Assembly: GCF_900103975.1 (NCBI RefSeq)
Contig: NZ_FNIR01000009.1
Span: 186,001 to 250,000 of the forward strand
Direction of reading: 5' to 3'
Length of the DNA stretch: 64,000 bases
Source: Klenkia soli
Lineage (GTDB): Bacteria; Actinomycetota; Actinomycetes; Mycobacteriales; Geodermatophilaceae
Shown here: positions 24,451-32,499 of the stretch, piece after piece
Layout: each line of letters opens with the position of its first letter
How positions within the stretch are numbered: the stretch's first letter is position 1
Position numbers and translations under genes: made by a program
Notes under the pieces: generated by a model
Told to the model about the DNA's origin: nothing
Seen by the model: the letters and a program-made list of their open reading frames with translations, nothing else
The model's database searches: none

Positions 24451-25668
24451 ATGGCCCTCTCGCGGACTCCGTCCCCCGGTGGTTCCGGCTGGTTCCCGGT
24501 CGCCCGCTCCGGCGACGTCGGTGGCACCCCCCTGCAGGTGGGCGCCGGCGACCGGCCGTGGGTCGTCGTCCGGCTCCGGCCCGGCGGCGAGGTCACCGCG
24601 CTGTCCCCGCGCTGCCCGCACCGGCTGGTGCCGCTGACCTCGGCGCGGGTCGTGGACGGCGCCCTCGAGTGCGCCGGGCACGGCTGGCGGTTCCTCGCCG
24701 ACGGCCGGTGCACCGCCGTCCCGGCGCTGGGCGCCGACGCCGTCCCGCCTCCCCGGGCGGACCTGTCCGCGCCGTGGGCGGTCGAGGAGCGCGACGGCTG
24801 GGTCTGGATCGCCCCCGAGCGCACGCTGCACCACCGCCCGCCGCGGGCCTCCCCGGCGACGACGGCCGAACCGGTGCCCGACCTGCCCGCGCCGGCCGGC
24901 CCGGTGCTCACCGGCCTGGAGCCCGCCCTCGCGCACGCCTGGCACCCGGTCGCCACGACCGACCAGCTCGTGGACGGCGGCTGGCTCGCCGTCCGGTTGC
25001 TCGGGCGCACCTGGACGCTCGAGCGGCGGGCCGGTGCGGTGACCGCCGGACCCGCGCCCTGGGGCGTGCGCGAGGTCTCCGGCGTCGTCTGGCTGGCCCC
25101 CGAGCAGCCCCGCGGGCTGGACGTCCCGGCCGACGAACCGGCCGGGCGGTCGGCCTGGCTGCCCCCGCGGCGCACCCGCACGCCGGCCGCCGCCCTGCTG
25201 GACGCCGTCCTCGACCCCAACCGCGGGGGCGGGGCGCCGGTCGTGCCCGAGGTGGTGCTGGCCCGCGGCGGGTTCACCGGCCGGTGGGACGACGGCGCCC
25301 GGCGGGTGTCGGTCGAGGTGGCGGCGCCGTTCCAGCTGCTGCGCCGCGAGGAGCTGGTCGACGGCACCGTCCGGTCGCTGCTCCTGCTCGTCCAGCCCGA
25401 GGACGCCGACTCCACCCGGGTGCACGCCCGGGTCTCGGTGCACGGGCGGCCGACGCGGGTCGAGCTCGCGGCCGAGGTCGACCGGGTCGAGCGCGACCTC
25501 GCCGACCTCGACCGGATCCCGCACGGGGGTCCCGGCCTGCCGCTGACGCCGCGGGACGAGGTGCACGTCCCCGCCGACCGGCTGGGGCTGGCCCTCCGGC
25601 ACGCCCTCGCCGACCTGCTGGTCTCCGCCCGCACGATCCAGGAGGACGACGATGTGGCCGCTGCCTGA
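24451..25668 (+). CDS. Rieske [2Fe-2S] protein with a second, cluster-less Rieske-like unit
   Basis: A 405-residue protein. Residues 14-123 form a Rieske domain with ligands Cys55-x-His57 and Cys74-x2-His77 (CPH...CAGH). Residues 164-218 repeat its frame: WHPVA matches WFPVA, and PWGVREVSGVVWLAPE (203-218) matches PWAVEERDGWVWIAPE (108-123). The whole cluster-binding subdomain is missing between the matching VTA strands and the PW motif. The C-terminal 180 residues have no Fe-binding H/H/D triad that I can see, so it may be an electron carrier or a degenerate ring-hydroxylating oxygenase alpha chain. It is followed by a coupled 58-residue ORF. Substrate unknown. Confidence 0.75.
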   Translation: MALSRTPSPGGSGWFPVARSGDVGGTPLQVGAGDRPWVVVRLRPGGEVTALSPRCPHRLVPLTSARVVDGALECAGHGWRFLADGRCTAVPALGADAVPPPRADLSAPWAVEERDGWVWIAPERTLHHRPPRASPATTAEPVPDLPAPAGPVLTGLEPALAHAWHPVATTDQLVDGGWLAVRLLGRTWTLERRAGAVTAGPAPWGVREVSGVVWLAPEQPRGLDVPADEPAGRSAWLPPRRTRTPAAALLDAVLDPNRGGGAPVVPEVVLARGGFTGRWDDGARRVSVEVAAPFQLLRREELVDGTVRSLLLLVQPEDADSTRVHARVSVHGRPTRVELAAEVDRVERDLADLDRIPHGGPGLPLTPRDEVHVPADRLGLALRHALADLLVSARTIQEDDDVAAA

Positions 25669-25828
25669 ACCGGTGTGCCCGACCGACGACCCCCGGTGGG
25701 ACCCGCCGACCCTGGTCCGGCTCGCCCTCGACCACGGGCTCGACCGGCCGGCGCCCCGCCCCCCGACCCGGCAGGCCCGGCCGTGGGGCACCAGCCGGAC
25801 CGGTCCGGTCGTGGACGGCGTCGAGTAG
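25652..25828 (+). CDS. Small hypothetical protein (58 aa) overlapping the Rieske gene end
   Basis: ATG 25652 has a strong GGAGG at 25641-25645 with 6 bases spacing and overlaps the last 17 bases of the Rieske gene in another frame, a typical coupled start. The product is short, Pro/Arg/Trp-rich (MWPLPEPV..., WDPPTLVRLALDHGLDRPAPRP, ending GPVVDGVE) with no membrane segment and no recognised domain. Codon use keeps the high third-position GC. It may be a small partner of the Rieske protein. That it is a real gene is supported by the ribosome site and overlap only. Confidence 0.5.
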   Translation: MWPLPEPVCPTDDPRWDPPTLVRLALDHGLDRPAPRPPTRQARPWGTSRTGPVVDGVE

Positions 25829-25870
25829 CCCGCGCAGGTCGCCGCGACCGGGCCGGTGCACGATCGGGGG

Positions 25871-26326
25871 GTGACGGTCGAGGGAGTGTTCGAGCGCGGC
25901 ACCGACGGCCCCAAGGTGGTGCTGGTCGGCGTCGACGGGTCCGAGACCTCGCTGCGGGCGGCCGCCTACGCCGCCGGGCTGGCCCGCCGGCAGCACTCCC
26001 GCCTGGTCGTGGTGCACGTCCGGTCGGCGTTCACCCCGCTGGCCGGGCTGGTGCCGGGGTCGGCGGCGGTCGCCTCGGGTGCCGCCGGCGAGATCGCCGA
26101 CGAGGTGCAGGAGCTGGTGGCCCGCGGCGCGGCGCAGATCGGCATCCCGGTCGAGTACGTGGTGGCCGCGGGCGACCCCGCGGTCGAGATCACCCGGGTG
26201 GCCGACCGGATGCTGGCCGACGCGGTGGTCGTCGGCACCTCCGAGCAGGCCGGCCACCGGTGGGTCGGCTCGATCGCCGTCCGGCTGGTGCGGGCCGGGC
26301 GGTGGCCGGTCACCGTCGTCCCCTGA
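25871..26326 (+). CDS. Universal stress protein (UspA fold)
   Basis: A 151-residue single USP domain. VVLVGVDGSETSLRAAAYAAGLARRQHSRLVVVHV is the first strand with the ATP-binding aspartate and serine, and the C-terminal VVVGTSEQAGHRWVGSIAVRLVRAGRWPVTVVP is a shortened form of the G-x2-G-x9-G-S loop. The nucleotide loop is not perfectly canonical, so ATP binding is probable but not certain. GTG 25871 follows GGGGG, while an in-frame GTG at 25856 would add five residues. It stands alone between the small ORF and the HAD gene. USPs in actinobacteria commonly act in dormancy and stress. Confidence 0.88.
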   Translation: MTVEGVFERGTDGPKVVLVGVDGSETSLRAAAYAAGLARRQHSRLVVVHVRSAFTPLAGLVPGSAAVASGAAGEIADEVQELVARGAAQIGIPVEYVVAAGDPAVEITRVADRMLADAVVVGTSEQAGHRWVGSIAVRLVRAGRWPVTVVP

Positions 26327-26422
26327 CCGCAGACGGAACGAAATCGTCCGCAGCAATTCGTCAACCATCGGCCACCCCCACGCCCCCGCGCGGCCGCCCT
26401 CCGGCAGATCGGTGGTGCGACC

Positions 26423-27124
26423 ATGGATCCCGTGCAACGCATCTCCGCGCCCGCGGGCGCCTTCCTCGACCTCGACGCGTTGACCGGTCGCACCTTCGAC
26501 GGCGTGCTCTTCGACATGGACGGCACGCTCATCGACTCGATGCGCAGCTCCGTCGCCGCCTGGCGCACCTGGGCCGACGAGCACGACGTCGACCCCGCCG
26601 CCCTCGGCGCCCTCGGTGGCCTGCCCGCGGTGCGGGTCGTGGCCGAGCTGGTGCCCGAGGCCCGGCGCACGTCCGCCCTGGCCCGCATCCACGAGCTCGA
26701 GGTGGCCGCCGCCGGCGAGGGCATCGCGGTGCTCCCCGGTGTCGTCGAGGCCTTCGGCGCCCTGCCGGCCAACCGGGTCGCGATCGTCACCTCCTGCACG
26801 GGCCCGCTGCTCGGTGCCCGGCTGACCGCCTCGGGCCTGCGCCCGCCGCGCGAGGTGGTCTGCGTGGACGACGTCGCCAACGGCAAGCCCTCGCCCGACC
26901 CGTTCCTGCTGGCCGCGCACCGCATCGGGGTGGACCCGCACCGGTGCCTGGTGGTCGAGGACGCCCCGGCCGGCCTGGCCGCCGGGCGGGCCGCCGGCTG
27001 CGCGACCCTCGCCGTCGGCGACACGCACCACCACAGCGAGCTCGAGGCCGACGGCTACGCGCCCGACCTCGGGCACGTGCGGTTCAGCAGCAGCCCGGCC
27101 GGGATCACCGTCGCCCTGGCCTGA
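26423..27124 (+). CDS. HAD-superfamily (subfamily IA) phosphatase
   Basis: A 233-residue HAD hydrolase with all four motifs: I, GVLFDMDGTLIDSM (about residues 27-40; DxD nucleophile and acid present); II, IVTSCTG; III, lysine in NGKPSPDPFLLAA; IV, VVEDAPAGLAAG. The cap is an alpha-helical C1 insertion. It resembles sugar-phosphate phosphatases of the beta-phosphoglucomutase-like / GPP1 group, but the substrate cannot be told. It is unlike the HAD protein at 39437, which has lost motif I. The ATG at 26423 is the first start after a 96-base gap. A strong hairpin follows the stop. Confidence 0.88.
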   Translation: MDPVQRISAPAGAFLDLDALTGRTFDGVLFDMDGTLIDSMRSSVAAWRTWADEHDVDPAALGALGGLPAVRVVAELVPEARRTSALARIHELEVAAAGEGIAVLPGVVEAFGALPANRVAIVTSCTGPLLGARLTASGLRPPREVVCVDDVANGKPSPDPFLLAAHRIGVDPHRCLVVEDAPAGLAAGRAAGCATLAVGDTHHHSELEADGYAPDLGHVRFSSSPAGITVALA

Positions 27125-27134
27125 GCCCGCTGCA

Positions 27135-27165
27135 CCCGGGGGCTGACCCCGGCTCATCCCCCGGG
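27135..27165 (+). terminator. Hairpin downstream of the HAD gene
   Basis: CCCGGGGG (27135-27142) pairs perfectly with CCCCCGGG (27158-27165) across a 15-base loop, starting 11 bases after the HAD stop. There is no T-run, as is common for actinobacterial terminators. It also lies upstream of the histidine kinase promoter, so an operator role is possible. Confidence 0.45.
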
Positions 27166-27191
27166 ACGACGACGCCGGCCCGTGGACTGCC

Positions 27192-27197
27192 TACCGT
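27192..27197 (+). promoter_or_regulatory. Putative -10 element (TACCGT) for a leaderless kinase mRNA
   Basis: TACCGT matches the actinobacterial TAnnnT -10 pattern and ends 7 bases before GTG 27205, so transcription would begin at the start codon. No convincing -35 is seen. The same hexamer precedes the lipoprotein gene at 29195. Confidence 0.35.
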
Positions 27198-27204
27198 CGT
27201 GCCG

Positions 27205-28422
27205 GTGGAGCCCACCCCGCCGCTGACCCGGTTGGCCGACCGGCTGCGGGCACGCCCGTTCGAGGTCGACATCGCCCTCGCGGCGCTGCTCGGGCTCGGC
27301 CTGCTGGCGCTGTTCGGGGCCACCGCCAGCTACGGCCCCACGGAGTGGCTGCTGAGCGCCGGCCTGCTGGCCCCGCTGGCCTGGCGCCGGCGGGCACCGG
27401 TGCCGGCCGCCGGCGTCGTCGTGGTCACCGGGCTGGCCGAGCTGCTCCTGAGCGACCAGTTCCTGGCCGGCAACGTCGCCGCCCCGGCCATGGTCTACGC
27501 GCTGGCCGCCTACGGCCCGCGCTGGGCCGCGCGGGCCGGGCTCGGGGCCGGCCTCGTCGGTGCGGGGCTGGCTGCGCTGCGCTACTTCGGCGGCTACTCG
27601 TTCAGCTCCGGACCCGCCGACCTCTACGGCCGCGGGCTGCTCGAGGTGGTCGTCACGGCCGGTGGCATCGGCGTCCTCGTGCTGGCCAGCTGGTCGATGG
27701 GCATGGTCCGTCGCGGGCGCCTGCAGCGCGAGGCGGCGCTGCGGGAACGAGCACAGCTGCTGGAGCTCGAACGCGACCAGGAACTGCGGCTGGCCGCCTC
27801 CACCGAGCGGGCCAGGATCGCCCGCGAGATGCACGACGTCGTCGCCCACTCGCTGTCGGTGGTCATCGCCCAGGCCGACGGCGGCCGGTACGCCGGGCGC
27901 ACGGACCCGGAGGCCGCCGTGGGTGCGCTGGAGCAGATCTCGAGCACCGGCCGGCAGGCGTTGGCCGACATGCGCTCGCTGCTCGGGGTGCTGCGCGAGG
28001 GGGACGCGCAGCAGTTCGCCCCGCAGCCCGACGTCGCCGCCGTCCCGGCCCTGGTCGAGGACGTCCGGCGCAGCGGGCTGGACGTCGACCTGCTGACCGA
28101 GGGCGAGCCCGTCGAGATGGCCGGCGGCGCGCAGCTGGCCGCCTACCGGATCGTGCAGGAGTCGCTGACCAACGTGCTCAAGCACGCCGGCCCGGCCAGC
28201 CGGGCCTGGGTGCGGCTGCAGTGGCGGGCCGACGCGCTGGAGGTCTCGGTGCTCGACGACGGCCGCGGTGCCGCCGCCATGCTGGCGCCGGACGGCAACG
28301 GCCAGGGCGTGATCGGCATGCGCGAGCGGGCTGTGCTGCACGGCGGACGGCTGGAGACCGGCCCCCGGCACGGCGGCGGGTTCGGCGTCCACGCCGTCCT
28401 GCCCTACCGTCGACGCCGATGA
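27205..28422 (+). CDS. Sensor histidine kinase (HisKA_3 / NarL-DesK type)
   Basis: A 405-residue membrane kinase with about five to six N-terminal helices (residues 20-165), no large sensor domain and a short coiled linker (LQREAALRERAQLLELERDQELR). The dimerisation/phosphoacceptor motif is ERARIAREMHDVVAHSLSVV with the His near residue 210, and the HATPase_c domain carries QLAAYRIVQESLTNVLKHA, VLDDGRG and GVIGMRERAVLHGG. It phosphorylates the response regulator whose ATG overlaps its stop (ATGA). GTG 27205 suits a leaderless start; GTG 27199 is an alternative. The efflux operon that follows suggests it senses a membrane-active compound; that is inference. Confidence 0.9.
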   Translation: MEPTPPLTRLADRLRARPFEVDIALAALLGLGLLALFGATASYGPTEWLLSAGLLAPLAWRRRAPVPAAGVVVVTGLAELLLSDQFLAGNVAAPAMVYALAAYGPRWAARAGLGAGLVGAGLAALRYFGGYSFSSGPADLYGRGLLEVVVTAGGIGVLVLASWSMGMVRRGRLQREAALRERAQLLELERDQELRLAASTERARIAREMHDVVAHSLSVVIAQADGGRYAGRTDPEAAVGALEQISSTGRQALADMRSLLGVLREGDAQQFAPQPDVAAVPALVEDVRRSGLDVDLLTEGEPVEMAGGAQLAAYRIVQESLTNVLKHAGPASRAWVRLQWRADALEVSVLDDGRGAAAMLAPDGNGQGVIGMRERAVLHGGRLETGPRHGGGFGVHAVLPYRRRR

Positions 28423-29114
28423 CGATCCGTGTCGTGCTGGTGGACGACCAGCAGATGGTCCGGGCCGGGTTCCGCATGGTCATCGACTCCCAGCCCGACC
28501 TCGAGGTCGTCGGCGAGGCCGGTGACGGCGCGGCGGCGGTCCAGCTGCTGCGGCGCACCCCGGCCGACGTCGTCCTCATGGACATCCGCATGCCGGGCAC
28601 CGACGGCATCGAGGCCACGCGGCAGGTGACCGCGCTGCCCGAGCCGCCGCGGGTCGTCGTCCTCACGACCTTCGACCTCGACGAGTACGTGGTGGCCGCG
28701 ATCGGGGCCGGGGCCAGCGGTTTCCTGCTCAAGGACGCCGCCCCCGAGGAGATGCTGGCCGCGCTGCGCACGGTGCACGCCGGCGACTCGGTGATCGCGG
28801 CCAGCTCGACCCGCCGGCTGCTGCAGCACGTGGCACCGCTGCTGCGCGGTGGCGCACCGGCGTCCCCCGGCGGACCGGACCCCGCCCTGGCCGAGCTGAC
28901 CCCCCGCGAGACCGAGGTGCTGGTGCAGATGGCCTACGGGGCCTCGAACACCGAGATCGCCCGCGGGCTGTTCGTCAGCGAGGCCACCGTGAAGACCCAC
29001 GTCGGGCGGGTGCTGGCGAAGACCGGCAGCCGGGACCGCGTGCAGGCCGTGGTGCTGGCCTTCCGCTCGGGGCTGGTGCACCCCGGCGACCTGCTCCGCG
29101 ACGCCGCGGGCTGA
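28419..29114 (+). CDS. LuxR/NarL-type response regulator
   Basis: A 231-residue two-domain regulator. The receiver has acidic pocket VVLVDDQQMV, phosphoacceptor VVLMDIRMPGTDG (Asp about residue 53), VVLTTFD and the conserved Lys in GFLLKDAAPEE. A LuxR HTH follows (LTPRETEVLVQMAYGASNTEIARGLFVSEATVKTHVGRVLAKTGSRDRVQAVV, about residues 162-216). It is coupled to the kinase by a 4-base overlap. A 6+6 dyad 118 bases upstream of the next operon's -10 region and a second dyad behind it (29161-29223) are candidate targets. Confidence 0.92.
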   Translation: MTIRVVLVDDQQMVRAGFRMVIDSQPDLEVVGEAGDGAAAVQLLRRTPADVVLMDIRMPGTDGIEATRQVTALPEPPRVVVLTTFDLDEYVVAAIGAGASGFLLKDAAPEEMLAALRTVHAGDSVIAASSTRRLLQHVAPLLRGGAPASPGGPDPALAELTPRETEVLVQMAYGASNTEIARGLFVSEATVKTHVGRVLAKTGSRDRVQAVVLAFRSGLVHPGDLLRDAAG

Positions 29115-29160
29115 CCGCCGGGCTCGGTCCGGGGGCGCATACGAGAACCTGTGAATCCGA

Positions 29161-29223
29161 CCCAGGGATGACTCGGAGAAGCCTGGGAGTGTCCTACCGT
29201 TCTCGAGCAGCCGCCACTCGAGA
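29161..29223 (+). promoter_or_regulatory. Promoter region of the efflux operon with two dyads
   Basis: TACCGT at 29195-29200 fits a -10 element. CCCAGG (29161-29166) and CCTGGG (29182-29187) form an inverted repeat over the -35 position, where no TTGACA-like hexamer is seen, which suits activator control. TCTCGAG (29201-29207) and CTCGAGA (29217-29223) form a second perfect dyad in the transcribed leader, just before the GAGAGGG ribosome site of the lipoprotein gene. The adjacent response regulator is the natural candidate binder; this is inference. Confidence 0.45.
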
Positions 29224-29231
29224 GGGTCACC

Positions 29232-30242
29232 ATGCGCACTCGTCGTCTCCCCGTCGCGCTCACCGCGCTGGCCGCGACCGCCGTCGTCCTGGCGGGGTGC
29301 TCCTCGTCCCCGGACGACGACACCGACGCCGCCGAGCGGACCTCGCCGCTGAGCGTCTACCTGGACGCCGTGTACGGGGGCGACCTCTCCGACGAGGAGC
29401 TCCAGGCGCAGTACGACGACCAGAACGCACGCGTCGAGGAGATGGTCGCCTCGTGCATGCAGGACGAGGGCTTCGAGTACATCCCGAACACCACCAACGG
29501 CGGCGTCGTCTACTCCGGTGACGAGAACGTCTACGAGCCCGACGACCGCGACTGGGTGAGCCAGTACGGGTACGGGGCGATCAACTACCCGGGCCGCGAC
29601 GAGCAGTCCAGCGACCCCGGCCAGGAGTACGTCGACCCCAACGCCGACTACGTCGCCAGCCTCAGCGAGTCCGAGCAGCAGGCCTTCAACGAGTCCCTCT
29701 ACGGCCCGCAGCCGACCGAGGAGGAGCAGGCCGCGATGGAGGACGGCAGCTACGAGTACGACCCGGCGAACGCCGGGTGCTACGGCGCCGCGCAGCAGGA
29801 GGTCTACGAGGCCGACGACCTCAGCCAGTCCGAGGAGTTCGCGCCGTTGTTCGAGGAGATCAACTCCCTCTACGAGGACAGCCAGAACTCCCCGGAGCTG
29901 ACCGCGCTGGACGCCGAGTGGGCGGCCTGCATGGACGCCGCCGGGCACCCCGGGTTCACCACCCAGTTCGACGCGCAGAACTCCATCTACGACGCGCAGA
30001 ACGAGCTCTGGAACGCCGTCCCGGTCGACGACGAGGGGATGAGCACCGGCGAGCCGGACCAGGCCGCGATGGACGCCCTGGGCGAGGAGGAGATCACCCT
30101 GGCCCTGGCCGACCTGGACTGCCGCGAGGAGACCGACTACCGCCAGCGGGCCGAGGACATCCAGTTCGCGGTCGAGGAGCAGTTCGTGGCCGACCACAAG
30201 ACCGAGCTGGAAGCGCTGCGCGCTGCCGCCGAGCAGGACTGA
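29232..30242 (+). CDS. Acidic lipoprotein of an efflux operon, function unknown
   Basis: A 336-residue secreted lipoprotein. The signal is MRTRRLPVALTALAATAVVL with lipobox LAGC, giving a lipidated Cys at residue 23. The mature part is strongly acidic and Tyr/Gln/Asp/Glu-rich (for example DDLSDEELQAQYDDQNARVEE-like runs). Two similar Cys motifs, SCMQDEGFEYIP and ACMDAAGHPGF, plus CYGAAQ and LDC, suggest two disulfides or an internal repeat. I do not recognise the family. It begins the operon with the MacA-like, ATPase and permease genes (2 bases to the next start), so it is probably an outside accessory of that exporter. GAGAGGG lies just before ATG 29232. Confidence 0.75.
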   Translation: MRTRRLPVALTALAATAVVLAGCSSSPDDDTDAAERTSPLSVYLDAVYGGDLSDEELQAQYDDQNARVEEMVASCMQDEGFEYIPNTTNGGVVYSGDENVYEPDDRDWVSQYGYGAINYPGRDEQSSDPGQEYVDPNADYVASLSESEQQAFNESLYGPQPTEEEQAAMEDGSYEYDPANAGCYGAAQQEVYEADDLSQSEEFAPLFEEINSLYEDSQNSPELTALDAEWAACMDAAGHPGFTTQFDAQNSIYDAQNELWNAVPVDDEGMSTGEPDQAAMDALGEEEITLALADLDCREETDYRQRAEDIQFAVEEQFVADHKTELEALRAAAEQD

Positions 30243-30244
30243 GC

Positions 30245-31786
30245 GTGACCCGACCCGAGGAACCCGCCACCGAGGACACCCCCACCACCGGTCGCACCGG
30301 GCGATGGGGGGCGTGGTCGAGCCTGGCCCGGCGCAACCGACCGCTGTGGATCACCGCCGCGGTGGCCGTGGTGGCACTCGTCGCCGGCCTGGTGCTGGGG
30401 CGCTACGCGTTCACCCCGGAGGACGCCGCGGCGCAGACCCCCGAGCCCGGCCTGGTCACCGCCCCGGTCGAGCTGGGCCCGCTGAGCAACGACGTGACGA
30501 TCCGCGGCGAGGTGGGCTACGCCGACCCGGTCGAGGTCACCGTCGACACGTCGAGCCTGTCCGGCCCGGCGGTGGTGACCGGGCAGGTGCCCGAGGTGGG
30601 CGCGGAGCTCGGCCCGCTGTCGGTGGCCCTGGAGCTGGCCGGCCGCCCGGTCGTCGTCCTGCCCGGTGAGCTGCCGGCCTACCGCACCCTGCGGTTCGGG
30701 GTCTCGGGTCCCGACGTCGTGCAGTTCAAGGAGGCCATGCGGGCCGTCGGGCTCGACGCCGGCGACCCGGCGAACGACGTGTTCGACCGCACCGCGGCCG
30801 ATGCCGTGGTCACCCTCTACGCCCAGGCCGGCTACCCCGCCCCCGCCGGCGAGGAGGGCGCCGCCGAGGGCGTCGCCGCCGCCCAGGAGGGGGTCCGATC
30901 GGCCCAGCAGGGGCTCACCGCAGCGCAGGCCGAGCTGTCGGCCAAGCGGGCCGGCCCCACGGCCGTCGACGTCCGGACGGCGGACAACGCGGTGTCCAGC
31001 GCCCAGCGCGCCCTCGACGCCGCGCTCGCCACCTCCCCGGACGACGCCGCGACCATCGGCGACCTGCGCGACGCCCTGGCGCTGGCCCAGCTGCAGCGCC
31101 AGCAGCTGAACGCCGCGCCCGACACCTCCGCCGAGCAGGCCGCGGTGACCAACGCCCAGAACGCGGTCTCCGACGCCCAGGACGCCCTCGCGGTGGCCCA
31201 GCAGGACGCGCTCCCGGCCCTGCCGGCCGGCGAGATCCTCTACCTCACGCAGCTCCCCCGCCGGGTCGACGCCACCGAGCTGAAGCGGGGCGCGGTGCTG
31301 GAGGGCACCGCCATGACGGTCTCCGGCGCCACCCTCGGCCTGTCGGGCACCGTGGCGCCGGCCGACGCCCGCCTGCTCACCGCCGGCATGACGGCGACCT
31401 TCGACCTGCCCGACGGCGGCGAGGCGACCGCGACGATCACCGCGGTCACCCCCGGGGCCGATGCCGAGGCGCGCTCGACGGTGGAGCTGAGCCCGGCCGA
31501 CCTCACGCCCGAGCAGGTCACGGTCCTGCAGGGGACGAACGTGCGGGTCTCCATCCCGGTGGGCGCGACCGAGGGCGACGTCCTCTCGGTGCCGCTGGCC
31601 GCGCTGACCGCCGGCCCGGGCGGGGAGTCCCGGGTCGAGGTCGTCGACGGCGACCCCCGCGACGGCGACCGCGCCGAGACCCGGCTGGTCACCGTGGAGA
31701 CCGGGCTGGCCGCCGACGGCGCGGTGGAGATCCGGCCGACCGACGGCAACCTCGGCGAGGGCGACCTCGTCGTGGTCGGCAGATGA
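30245..31786 (+). CDS. MacA/HlyD-like periplasmic adaptor with peptidoglycan-binding-like domain
   Basis: A 513-residue protein anchored by one N-terminal helix (about residues 36-56, LWITAAVAVVALVAGLVLG). Then come a beta-barrel/lipoyl-like part (VELGPLSNDVTIRGEVGY), a peptidoglycan-binding-like domain (LRFGVSGPDVVQFKEAMRAVGL...FDRTAADAVVTLYAQAGY, about 150-195), a long coiled coil (about 205-330) and a C-terminal HlyD barrel with GATEGDVLSVPLAAL. It bridges the membrane permease to the wall in MacB-type export. GTG 30245 starts 2 bases after the lipoprotein stop, and its own stop overlaps the ATPase start (ATGA). Confidence 0.85.
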   Translation: MTRPEEPATEDTPTTGRTGRWGAWSSLARRNRPLWITAAVAVVALVAGLVLGRYAFTPEDAAAQTPEPGLVTAPVELGPLSNDVTIRGEVGYADPVEVTVDTSSLSGPAVVTGQVPEVGAELGPLSVALELAGRPVVVLPGELPAYRTLRFGVSGPDVVQFKEAMRAVGLDAGDPANDVFDRTAADAVVTLYAQAGYPAPAGEEGAAEGVAAAQEGVRSAQQGLTAAQAELSAKRAGPTAVDVRTADNAVSSAQRALDAALATSPDDAATIGDLRDALALAQLQRQQLNAAPDTSAEQAAVTNAQNAVSDAQDALAVAQQDALPALPAGEILYLTQLPRRVDATELKRGAVLEGTAMTVSGATLGLSGTVAPADARLLTAGMTATFDLPDGGEATATITAVTPGADAEARSTVELSPADLTPEQVTVLQGTNVRVSIPVGATEGDVLSVPLAALTAGPGGESRVEVVDGDPRDGDRAETRLVTVETGLAADGAVEIRPTDGNLGEGDLVVVGR

Positions 31787-32499
31787 CCGCACCCGCGCCG
31801 GCGGTCGAGCCCACGGCACCCGAGGAGGTACCGCCGGCCGTCGAGCTGCGCGACGTCACCCGCTCGTTCCCGGGGCCGCCCGAGGTGCAGGCGCTCAAGG
31901 GCGTCAACCTGACCATCCCCGACGGCGACTACGTCTCGATCATCGGGCCCAGCGGCTCGGGCAAGTCCACGATGCTCAACCTGCTGGGGCTGCTCGACCG
32001 CCCCACCGTCGGGGAGTACCGGCTCGGCGGGGTGCTCACCGGTGCCCTGACCGAGGACGAGCGGGCCGCGTTGCGGGCCCGTCAGCTGGGCTTCGTCTTC
32101 CAGGCCTTCCACCTGATGTCCCGGCGCACGGTGCTGGACAACGTCATGCTGCCGATGCTCTACGCCGGCACCCCGCGCGCCGAGCGCGAGCCGCGGGCCC
32201 GCGCCGCGCTCGAGCGGGTGGGCCTGGGCCACCGCATGGGGTTCCTGCCCGGCCGGCTCTCCGGCGGTGAGCGCCAGCGGGTCGCCGTGGCCCGTGCGGT
32301 GGCCACCCGGCCGCGGGTGCTGCTGGCCGACGAGCCCACCGGCAACCTGGACCAGACCACGACGGGCGAGATCATGGCGTTGTTCGAGGAGCTGCACGCC
32401 GACGGGCTCACCCTGGTGCTCATCACCCACGACGGCGGGGTCGCCCGGCGGGCCCGGCGCAGCATCCGGCTCACCGACGGCCGCGCGGAGGAGGTGTGA
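31783..32499 (+). CDS. ABC transporter ATP-binding protein (MacB/LolD type)
   Basis: A 238-residue nucleotide-binding subunit. Walker A is IIGPSGSGKSTML (about residues 52-64), the Q-loop is GFVFQAFHL, the signature is LSGGERQRVAVARAVA, Walker B is VLLADEPTGNLD and the switch His is in VLITHD. The N-terminal 18 residues are an extra Ala/Pro-rich tail. It powers the FtsX-type permease encoded next (GTGA overlap) with the upstream adaptor, together a MacAB-like exporter probably controlled by the upstream two-component system. The cargo is unknown; peptides, lipids or antibiotics are usual for the class. Confidence 0.93.
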   Translation: MTAPAPAVEPTAPEEVPPAVELRDVTRSFPGPPEVQALKGVNLTIPDGDYVSIIGPSGSGKSTMLNLLGLLDRPTVGEYRLGGVLTGALTEDERAALRARQLGFVFQAFHLMSRRTVLDNVMLPMLYAGTPRAEREPRARAALERVGLGHRMGFLPGRLSGGERQRVAVARAVATRPRVLLADEPTGNLDQTTTGEIMALFEELHADGLTLVLITHDGGVARRARRSIRLTDGRAEEV

